DNA from: Carpediemonas membranifera
Lineage: Eukaryota; Fornicata
NCBI GenBank assembly: GCA_019828565.1
Contig: JAHDYR010000012.1
Location: forward strand, 1,550,001-1,614,000
Reading direction: 5' to 3'
DNA length: 64,000 bases
Positions within the stretch are counted from its first letter, which is position 1; every line of letters begins with the position of its first letter. A program made the position numbers and the translations under genes. The notes beneath the pieces were generated by a model. The model worked only from the letters and a program-made list of their open reading frames with translations. It ran no database searches and was not told the DNA's origin. Positions 38,498 through 46,392 of this stretch are shown here, piece after piece.

Positions 38498-39033
38498 GTC
38501 AGACTCGGGAATGCTCGGCCCTGTGGGGTTGGACGCCCAAGCCCGTCTACCTCTTACCGGCGGTAACCTCACAATCGACTGAGCATGTAAAGCTTTACCA
38601 GCGCTCACCTGCATTCACCGCAGCATAAGAATGACACCGGGGCACGGGGCGAGCCATTGCCTGATTTGATGGCCGTGGCAGCGTGTCGCACTCGAGAAAG
38701 ACCCCGCCCCGAACCGAAACGCACGGCCAAGACACCTCCGGGCTCTCTGGCTCTTCAGAGATTTTGTCACGGTCACAACGGTGCTCCGGCTAGTGGCACT
38801 CACACCTGTACGCAGTATGCAGCTGGATGAATCTGCTTATGTGCCTCACGATGGGACGCCGGTTGTTACCAGCCTTTGCCAGAGCCTGTCGGCCGATTCC
38901 CGGTCCTCCTCCCTTGATAAACACCGACCGCCACCACCTGCGCATTCGATGTCACAAGGCCGTTGACCAACCCAGACTGTAGGGATCCGAATCAGGATCT
39001 GATCTGCGGAGCCATTCACCGTGCGGCAAGCTA

Positions 39034-39606
39034 ATGCTGTCTGCGTTGAGCTCTATTACTCCTCATAACGGTGCCCGTCTCTTTTCTCTCGCAGCGCCGT
39101 ACCCGCTTGCTTTCTGCGGTGTCTCTGCGAGGATTCCCGCTTTCACACGCTCTTTCATGAGCACAAACACCATCGCTAGCGCCAATCCAGCCTTCTCGCG
39201 TTCTTTAAGCACTATTCTTTCTACGAGCCATCCTGCATTCGCTCGAGCCATCTCACAAACCGAGCCACAGCCGGAGGCGCCCTTCTCTTCCATCGCAGAG
39301 GCCTTCATGGACGGGCTAACAGCGTTCCTCGAGGACCACGACCCCGGATTCCAGCAGATCGACTACGACGAGGGCGAGCTCGCGGTCATTGTCCCCGATG
39401 ACGTCGCCTTCACATTGAACCTCCAGACCCACAACCGCGAGTTGTTGCTGTCCTCCCCGATCAGCGGCTCCACGCACTACAAGCTGCAGACATGCGGGGG
39501 CGTACCAGTTTGGGTGGACCCCAAGAGCGGCCGGGGACTAGTTGACGTGCTGCAGGCGGACCTGAGCGCCGCCCTCAACACGGAGTATCTTATCACCGTC
39601 GACTGA
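39034..39606 (+). CDS. Frataxin, mitochondrion-related organelle iron-sulfur cluster assembly
   Basis: 190 aa. The C-terminal half (about residues 84-190) is a frataxin/CyaY fold: acidic first helix (SIAEAFMDGLTAFLEDHDPG), acidic strand (IDYDEGELAVIVPDDVAF), the hallmark NLQTHNRELLLSSPISGSTH (family N-x-Q-x2-N-x3-W-x-SP-SGP-x-Y), and W-x-D…LVDVLQADLS. The usual Trp after NRE is Leu here. Frataxins stimulate sulfur transfer on the NFS1-ISCU complex. The first ~80 residues are rich in Ser, Ala, Arg and Phe and nearly free of acid, as expected of an organelle-targeting sequence, though unusually long. No intron seen. Confidence 0.85.
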   Translation: MLSALSSITPHNGARLFSLAAPYPLAFCGVSARIPAFTRSFMSTNTIASANPAFSRSLSTILSTSHPAFARAISQTEPQPEAPFSSIAEAFMDGLTAFLEDHDPGFQQIDYDEGELAVIVPDDVAFTLNLQTHNRELLLSSPISGSTHYKLQTCGGVPVWVDPKSGRGLVDVLQADLSAALNTEYLITVD

Positions 39607-40053
39607 ATTTGTATCACTTTCCATTTACTGTGAATAAACTGTTTCGTGTCCGCAAGGGCTTGACTCGAGCTGGTGGAGGATTCTTCCCAGGCCCACAGCA
39701 GAATGCCGAACTCGATACCTGGCGTGCATCAGATACTCTGCTGTGCGTCTGAGGCCTTGAGACTGATCTAAAGCGCGGAGAAATGACACGAGCACTTTTA
39801 GCCCCCTTGTTGTGCAGTGGTGGCCAACAGTAATTTTGCTGATTTTCACGCCACGCCGGCAAGTCTTGCGGCATGGGTATCGACGTTTCCATAGGTAGGC
39901 TAAGGTAACTAGCTAGTGTGGCCAGAATAATGGAAGTGTGCAGTTTAACGACGAGGCAGATAGTTGTTGTGAACATGTCAAGCGTTTAACGATGACACGC
40001 TCACTTGTCAGACTCCGTCAAGTCAGTGACATCTCTACAGTGCTCACTTAACG
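39607..40053. other. Intergenic region between frataxin and the cysteine-rich gene
   Basis: No gene seen. Short AT-richer segment directly before the next ATG (CACTTAACGATG). No TATA box or terminator that I can define. Confidence 0.4.
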
Positions 40054-43000
40054 ATGAAAAGACCTGAAGTCCTCCTTTTGGTCCTGATATCACTCTTGGC
40101 CGCCGTTATGGCGGCCGAAAGCTGTTCAAGCTTCTCTCCTCGCCATTGCACCTCTTCCAGAGGCTGCTCATGGTGTGCTTCTGAGAACCTGTGCTACCCG
40201 ATGGGTGCCGACTGCCCAGTCTTGAGCGAGTGCGCCTCTTGCACGCTCGACGGCGACTACTACTGCACGACTGACACTGACGCCTTCTGCACCTCTCGCA
40301 TTGGCTGCGGTGCCCTCCACGCGGATGTCAAATCGTGCGACCTCCACGCTAACACGGCGACCTGCACCCAATGTCTCGACATCCCCAACGCCGTCTGGTG
40401 CCCCGCCCCCGGCTCCTTCTGCTTCTCCAAGCTGGACAAGGCTGCTGCCCAGACCTGCAAGCAGCTGACCGACTCCACCATCATCTCAGACCCGCCCGAG
40501 TGTGCCCGGGTCGCCACCACCTGCGACACCTGCCTCCAGGAAGAGGGCTTCTGGTGCGAGGGCCCTGATGCCTGCGTGCCAGGCTCTGACGCGGACCCCT
40601 GCGTCTCGTGCGAGGCCATGGGCGGCGAGTGCCACGACGACTGCCCCGCCGAGGTGAACTCCATGGAAGTTGGAATCAACGACGAGGATCTCACAGACGA
40701 TGATTTGCGTCTACGCGAGGACGACGACGACGACGACAGTCAGGACGACGACGACGACGACAGTCAGGACGACGACGACGACGACAGTCAGGACGACGAC
40801 GACGACGACAGTCAGGACGACGACGACGACGACAGTCAGGACGACGACGACGACGACAGTCAGGACGACGACGACGACGACAGTCAGGACGACGACGACG
40901 ACGACGACGATGACTGCGACGATGATGACTGCCCATGCGACGACGATGACTGCCCATGCGACGACGATGACTGCCCATGCGACGACGATGACTGCCCATG
41001 CGACGACGATGACTGCCCATGCGACGACGATGACTGCCCATGCGACGACGATGACTGCCCATGCGACGATGATGACTGCCCATGCGACGACGATGACTGC
41101 CCATGCGACGACGATGACTGCCCATGCGACGATGATGACTGCCCATGCGACGACGATGACTGCCCATGCGACGATGATGACTGTCCTGAGCTCACCTGCT
41201 CCGAGTGCATCATCGAGGGCGACGTCTTCTGCATCTACGATGACGGGTCGACCGATTGCGTCCCAGAGGGCACGTGCATCGGCCTCGCCATCGACGAAAC
41301 CCTGGCCGCCTCATGCGACTGCATTGGCTGCGTGATCAACGACGGCGCCTTCTGCGACGACTCGTGCGAGGCCGATGCCAACCTCTGCTCCGTCCCCGAG
41401 GCCGCTGCCATCGTCGTCGAGCAGTGCATCCCGACTTGCGACGCTTGCCTGGCCAGCGGCAGCACGTGGTGCGCGACCAACGTCGCCGGGCTGACCGGCA
41501 CGTGCCTTCCCGACAGCGGCCTGGGCGAGCTAATCTGCACCAGCGTGCTCTCTGGTGTCCCCACCGACAGCTGCATCGCCACATGCGGCGAGTGTGTCTT
41601 TGAGGAAGAGGTCTGGTGTATTGGCGACACTTTCGAGGCCTGCCTCCCTGACACTGAAGCCTGTGAGGCCGCCGGCGGCGAGTCCCTCGTGACCGAGGAG
41701 GACTGCCTGCTGAACGCGTTCATCTGCCAGCAGTGCGTCGAAGCCGGCCTCCTATGGTGCCCCGAGAACGAAGGCAACCCGTGTGCCGAAGAGTGCGACC
41801 CCGGCGCCAGCTACTACGCCGCCGACCTCGCCACGTGCGAATGCCTCGATTGCACCGACAACGGCAACCCCGACCCCGCCACCTTCTGCGCGGACGGCAA
41901 CTGCGTCGCTGACCCCTTCATCTGCGCCAACCCCATCGCCGCCCCCGCCGTCCCCCAGATGTGCATGCCAGTGTGCGAGCCCTGCCTCGAGACGGGCAAC
42001 CGCATCTGCGTCTCCGAGACAATTGACCCCTACTGCGTGCCCCCGACCCCCGCCGGCGCCGTCCGCTGCTTCTCCCACGGCGGCATCCTTGTCAACGGCT
42101 GCAACTTCACGTGCAACGACTGCATTGACGCCGGCCGCACGTGGTGCTACAACGCCAACGGGCCCAGCTTCTGCTCAGACGCCGACTGCAGCGACCTCCG
42201 CGACGGCGTGGCCATCGAGTCCAACGAGGAGTGCTACCTCCTCCAGTTCGACTCCTGCCTCGGCTGCACAGGCAAGGGTGGCGAGTGGTGCGAGGACCCC
42301 GACTTCTGCGGCATCGACACGTGCACGGAGGACCCCGTCCTCACACCGTGTGGCTGCTTCGACGAGTGCGACGAGGCCCTGGTCGAGTCTGGCCGCTGCA
42401 CGTGGTGCGTCTTCCCGGACAGCTACGTCGACCCGACCCACAACCACTTTACCGCAAGCCCGTCTGACTGCATCGCCGAGGGCGGTTACGTCGCCGAGTC
42501 TTGCGGCTGTGGCTTGGAGTGCGAGGCCCAGGGCGGTATCTGCTGCGTCTCCTGCGAGGGCGAGGACATTTGCGTCGCCCCCGGTGACGCCGACCGCTGC
42601 ATCAGCGACGGTATGATCCCCATTGCCGACCCGGACCTCTACTCAGCCATCCCCTGCATCAACTGTCTTTGTGAGCCATTCGGCGACGACGACGATGACA
42701 TTGATGACGATGAGGACGACTTCACACCTGACGCGGACGACTGCCCCGACGACGACGACGATCTTACGCACGTCTACTGCCCCGACGAGCTGACGTGCCG
42801 TCCGGGCGACGAGTGCCCGACCGAGACGACCGTGTCTACGATCAGCCAGTGCTTCAGCTGCGAGGAGTGCGTCATCCTCAGCGAGACCATGCCGGCCGCC
42901 TACTGCGCCTCCACCTTCGAGGAAGCCGGCTGCTACACTCGCCAGTTCCCGCCTGACGGCCCCTGCAACCACGTCTTCTGCCCCGACACCTGCGACACCT

Positions 43001-44145
43001 GTGTCTCTGAGGGCCACGTCTGGTGCCTCAACCCCGACTCCGACGAGGCGCTCTGCACCACAGAGGAGGGCTGCGTCATCCTCAACGGCACCTCCATCGA
43101 CACTGAAGAGGACTGCCACCCGCCATGCTGCGAGCAGTGCGCCGAGGGCGAGACGTGCGAGTGCGAGTGCGTCCCCATTTGCCCCTACGACCAGTGCGAC
43201 GAGTGCATCGCCGACCCCCTCTGCTCCTGGTGCGGCGCCGAGGTCACCGGCGTCCCGGGCGTCTGTATCCCCGACACACTCGCCGAGACGTGCAACGAGA
43301 CGCTGTACACTGAGATCTGCCCCGCCACTGGCGTCATCTGCGACATCCAGGAGGACTGCCCCGCTTGCACCGAGGGCGGCTGTGAGTGGTGCGTGGCCGA
43401 CTGCCTCTGCTCTGAGGAGGGCGCCTGCTCCATCCCGGGCACGGTCGTCACGGACCCCGCGGAGTGCGACCCCGAGATCGACCTCGACGCCGTCTGTGGC
43501 GGCCTCACTGAGCTCGAGATGCTCCGCGACGTCTTCTACCCATCCCTGAACGGCGACCAGTGGTCCGACGACAGCCTGTGGGGCGTCGGCGGGACTCCCT
43601 GCGCCTGGCATGGCGTCACCTGCAGCGGCGGCCACGTTATTGCCATCGAGCTGAGCGACAACAACCTCAGCGGCGCCATTCCCCCGCAGATCGCGTGCCT
43701 CGAGTACCTCAAGACCCTCGACCTCTCCCACAACAGCATCGGCGGCATCATCCCGCCCGAGATGTCGACCATGAAGCACCTCAAGTACCTCTTCCTCAAC
43801 GACAACCAGCTCCGCGGCCCGCTGCCGTCGTTTGATCTCTGGACTGCCCTGCAGTACGCCTACTTCGAGGAGAACTGCCTCTGCGGCCCCATCCCGGATA
43901 TGGGCACGATGGTGGCCCTCCGTGAGAGCCACTTCTCCAGCAACCGCCTCTCTGGCCCCTTCCCAGAGGACGTCCTGACCCTCCTCCCCAACAACGCTGG
44001 ACAGAATCCACTGTTTGAGATACGTAACGCCTGCAACTACGTCACCGAGCCCTATGCTGGCTTCTGGGACGTGCTGGCGGCCAAGCTGCTCGAGCTCGTC
44101 CTCGAGGAGGAGGACTGCACCTACTGCAGCGTCGAGACCCGATAA
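40054..44145 (+). CDS. Large secreted cysteine-rich protein with Asp-rich repeats and C-terminal leucine-rich repeats (1363 aa)
   Basis: Signal peptide of about 20 residues (VLLLVLISLLAAVMAAESC). Then many CxxC and C…WC units (for example CSWCASENLCYP, CDECIADPLCSWC) resembling PSI/plexin-type or variant-surface-protein cysteine modules. Two simple repeats interrupt them: seven copies of DDDDDDSQ (about residues 222-280) and about 13 copies of CDDDDCP (about 287-377). The end (about 1155-1330) is a plant-type LRR region (WSDDSLWGVGGTPCAWHGVT, LSDNNLSGAIPPQI, LDLSHNSIGGIIP). There is no membrane segment after the signal peptide, so secretion is likely. The Asp tracts could bind calcium. Stop followed by AATGAAC (TAAA overlap). 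Function unknown; adhesion or matrix roles are guesses. Confidence 0.85.
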   Translation: MKRPEVLLLVLISLLAAVMAAESCSSFSPRHCTSSRGCSWCASENLCYPMGADCPVLSECASCTLDGDYYCTTDTDAFCTSRIGCGALHADVKSCDLHANTATCTQCLDIPNAVWCPAPGSFCFSKLDKAAAQTCKQLTDSTIISDPPECARVATTCDTCLQEEGFWCEGPDACVPGSDADPCVSCEAMGGECHDDCPAEVNSMEVGINDEDLTDDDLRLREDDDDDDSQDDDDDDSQDDDDDDSQDDDDDDSQDDDDDDSQDDDDDDSQDDDDDDSQDDDDDDDDDCDDDDCPCDDDDCPCDDDDCPCDDDDCPCDDDDCPCDDDDCPCDDDDCPCDDDDCPCDDDDCPCDDDDCPCDDDDCPCDDDDCPCDDDDCPELTCSECIIEGDVFCIYDDGSTDCVPEGTCIGLAIDETLAASCDCIGCVINDGAFCDDSCEADANLCSVPEAAAIVVEQCIPTCDACLASGSTWCATNVAGLTGTCLPDSGLGELICTSVLSGVPTDSCIATCGECVFEEEVWCIGDTFEACLPDTEACEAAGGESLVTEEDCLLNAFICQQCVEAGLLWCPENEGNPCAEECDPGASYYAADLATCECLDCTDNGNPDPATFCADGNCVADPFICANPIAAPAVPQMCMPVCEPCLETGNRICVSETIDPYCVPPTPAGAVRCFSHGGILVNGCNFTCNDCIDAGRTWCYNANGPSFCSDADCSDLRDGVAIESNEECYLLQFDSCLGCTGKGGEWCEDPDFCGIDTCTEDPVLTPCGCFDECDEALVESGRCTWCVFPDSYVDPTHNHFTASPSDCIAEGGYVAESCGCGLECEAQGGICCVSCEGEDICVAPGDADRCISDGMIPIADPDLYSAIPCINCLCEPFGDDDDDIDDDEDDFTPDADDCPDDDDDLTHVYCPDELTCRPGDECPTETTVSTISQCFSCEECVILSETMPAAYCASTFEEAGCYTRQFPPDGPCNHVFCPDTCDTCVSEGHVWCLNPDSDEALCTTEEGCVILNGTSIDTEEDCHPPCCEQCAEGETCECECVPICPYDQCDECIADPLCSWCGAEVTGVPGVCIPDTLAETCNETLYTEICPATGVICDIQEDCPACTEGGCEWCVADCLCSEEGACSIPGTVVTDPAECDPEIDLDAVCGGLTELEMLRDVFYPSLNGDQWSDDSLWGVGGTPCAWHGVTCSGGHVIAIELSDNNLSGAIPPQIACLEYLKTLDLSHNSIGGIIPPEMSTMKHLKYLFLNDNQLRGPLPSFDLWTALQYAYFEENCLCGPIPDMGTMVALRESHFSSNRLSGPFPEDVLTLLPNNAGQNPLFEIRNACNYVTEPYAGFWDVLAAKLLELVLEEEDCTYCSVETR
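40718..41184 (+). repeat. Coding tandem repeats (24-bp and 21-bp units)
   Basis: Seven 24-bp units of GAC repeats ending AGTCAG, followed by about thirteen 21-bp units TGCGACGACGATGACTGCCC-A with a few GAC/GAT silent changes. In-frame slippage here would change length without breaking the protein. Confidence 0.9.
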
Positions 44146-44524
44146 ATGAACTGTGATGTGTGTGCAGTGTTGCTTTCGCCCTGAACATACAACCATGTCG
44201 ACCGGGCCGGGTCTGCCCGCCTCGCACAGAAGGACCGGCGTAATTCATGATCATCGGTATTTATCCCACTTGCCCCGGAGAGGCGGTTCTAGATCAGCTC
44301 TGGTCGCTGTAACGGGTAGGCTAGATCCCGGGTGACCATATGGAGGCGTGTCATGTCTGCGATGTTCTGACGCCGACTGGGCGGCACTCGAACGGGAGAT
44401 GGCTCCGGTACAGGCCCCGACTGAGACAATGTCGACACAAGGCCATGGCATGCGTCCCTGGCCTTTCGATGCCACTCGCCACCTGGAAACAGTCCTCGTG
44501 CAGTTTTAGGAGCAGCCCAGAACG
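44146..44524. other. Intergenic region upstream of phosphatidylserine decarboxylase
   Basis: No gene seen. Contains GTGCAGTTTTAGG at about 44498-44510, repeated downstream of the next gene near 46094; significance unknown. Confidence 0.4.
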
Positions 44525-46027
44525 ATGGTCCCAAAGCCCTCGCTACGGCCTATTAGAGCGCTCAGGCACAATGGAATTCTGCCTATATTCTTTGCATACG
44601 TCTCCATCTCGCTGTTCTTCATGGCAGCGGCGCTCAACATCGTGTTCAGGCGATTCGTCGGTCGTCGCCTGGATATCATCGTGTCGCTACATTTCGCCTT
44701 TTGGGTCTGCGTATTCCACACAATCTGCAACATTGCGCTTTTCATCATGACCGGAGGTAAGCGTCGTATGACGTATCGCATTCTCATGTTCCGATTGATC
44801 CCCAAACGCAAGCTCTCTCGCTGGCTAGGCATCGCAGTTACCCTGAAGTTCCCCGTATGGCTCCGTGTGCCCGCGTACTGCATCTACACCATCTTCTACC
44901 GCTGCCGACTGCACGATATCCGGGATCCCCTGGACTCTTTCACGTGCATCGCCGACTTCTTCACCAGGAAGCTCCGGCCGGGTGCCCGCCGTGTACCCCC
45001 CTTCGGCTTTGTCTCCCCCGTGGACGGGACAGTTCTGACGTTCGGGCAGGTCTGCACAGACCGGATTGTCCAGAACCCGAACCCTCGCCGACCCGACGGG
45101 GGGCTGCGGGTCAAGGGCCTAGAATACAGCATCAGCGCATTCCTCGGCCTCACCCCGCCCAACCACAGAACAGAGCTCGTCAGCGCGGGCAAGCGGATGC
45201 TTCTCCGCGTGACCACCCTTGGGGGCAGGAGAGGCAGTGCCGGCAAGGGGACTGACCGGAAGCTGACGGACGAGCAGATGAACGAGGCCCTGAACAACCT
45301 GCGGCAGCGGCCGGACAGCAGCCTCTACTACATCGTGCTGTATCTGAACCCCGGCGACTACCACCGCTTCCACAGCCCCGTGCCCTGGGTCGCCCGAACC
45401 CGCAAGCACTTCCCGGGCAACCTCTACCCAGTCGACCCACACTTCGTCCGCTATAAGAACGACCTGTACAGCGTCAACGAGCGTGTCGTACTCAGCGGGG
45501 CCTGGGAACACGGGTTCTTCGCATACGCAGCCGTCGCCGCATACAACGTTGGGTCGATCTTCCTAAACTGCGAGCCTGACTTCCACACGAACGTCAAGGG
45601 CGAGACCCGGACCCGGAATGTGTACGAGGAGGTTGCCTACAGCCATGAGACATTCGAGGCACTCGCGGACGTTCTCAGGGAGGACGGGGACGATGTGCCT
45701 GACCCCAAGGACCACGCCGACCTCAACCACGCCGAAGACGGCGTCCTCTTTGACCGGGGGACAGAAATAGGCGGATTCCGTCTCGGTTCGACGATAGTGT
45801 GCATCTTCGAGGCCCCGCCGGACTTCAGCTTCCTCTGTCGGCCCAAGCAGAAGGTGCTGGTGGGCGACCTCCTCGGGTGGGCGACTGACGACATCCCGGA
45901 CCTAGAGAAGGAGACGTGGGTCTCGGGGCTCGAGGACGTCCGCGACAGCGTAGGGCCGGGCGCCGTCCAGGAGTGGATTGACGACAGACTGGCGGAGATC
46001 AACGCGACGGAGGTAGTGTCGGAATAG
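44525..46027 (+). CDS. Phosphatidylserine decarboxylase proenzyme (500 aa)
   Basis: Converts phosphatidylserine to phosphatidylethanolamine. Two hydrophobic segments near the N-terminus (about residues 20-40 and 50-75) suggest membrane anchoring. Family motifs in order: FFTRKLRPGAR, VSPVDGTVLTFG, KGLEYSISAFLG, NPGDYHRFHSPV (His of the active centre region), HFPGNLYPV, VNERVVLSG, AYNVGSIFLN. Near residues 420-423 comes LGST, the site where the family cleaves itself before Ser to make the pyruvoyl group. A long insert between KGLEYS and YHRFH and an acidic insert before LGST make it longer than bacterial enzymes. Intact, no intron seen. ATAAATCGC lies 10 nt after the stop. Confidence 0.92.
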   Translation: MVPKPSLRPIRALRHNGILPIFFAYVSISLFFMAAALNIVFRRFVGRRLDIIVSLHFAFWVCVFHTICNIALFIMTGGKRRMTYRILMFRLIPKRKLSRWLGIAVTLKFPVWLRVPAYCIYTIFYRCRLHDIRDPLDSFTCIADFFTRKLRPGARRVPPFGFVSPVDGTVLTFGQVCTDRIVQNPNPRRPDGGLRVKGLEYSISAFLGLTPPNHRTELVSAGKRMLLRVTTLGGRRGSAGKGTDRKLTDEQMNEALNNLRQRPDSSLYYIVLYLNPGDYHRFHSPVPWVARTRKHFPGNLYPVDPHFVRYKNDLYSVNERVVLSGAWEHGFFAYAAVAAYNVGSIFLNCEPDFHTNVKGETRTRNVYEEVAYSHETFEALADVLREDGDDVPDPKDHADLNHAEDGVLFDRGTEIGGFRLGSTIVCIFEAPPDFSFLCRPKQKVLVGDLLGWATDDIPDLEKETWVSGLEDVRDSVGPGAVQEWIDDRLAEINATEVVSE

Positions 46028-46392
46028 AACCATAAATCGCTTGATTAACATTCATTCATGCCTTGTCCCTGCGGGTATGGTGCCGGAGACACATGTGCAG
46101 TTTTAGGTAAATGGTTGTAAGAGATTTTATAGAACACAAAATGCCTGTAGTGTGTCTTTTTAGCACATTATATACTTGTTCCGGTGATCGCAATGCCCAA
46201 GTCTTTCTCCAATGTTATCAATGCCGATCTTGACTCTGACAAGCGCTACACTGGTGGATGATCTTAAGATATATCGTTCTTGTGGGTGCTACTGATTTTA
46301 TTTGCGCTCCTTACCCACAGATCCTGTGCTGATCTCAGTTTTGGCCATTTTTTGCACACCGGGTTTTTTTGCAACAGAACTCGAAGAGAGCC
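46028..46392. promoter_or_regulatory. Intergenic region with probable promoter of pyruvate phosphate dikinase
   Basis: No gene. AT-richer than its surroundings, with a TATA-like ATTATATACTTG near 46166 and T-rich tracts just before the start codon. Promoter function is inferred from position only. Confidence 0.3.

Noticed and set aside
40718-41184. CRISPR-like regular repeats
   Set aside because: The units are contiguous, in-frame and code for DDDDDDSQ and CDDDDCP; there are no unique spacers.
42643-44196. 517-codon antisense frame over the cysteine-rich gene
   Set aside because: Same codon-bias effect; Ala/Val/Gly-rich and without recognisable motifs. Frames at 40670-41335 and 40691-41167 are repeat translations.
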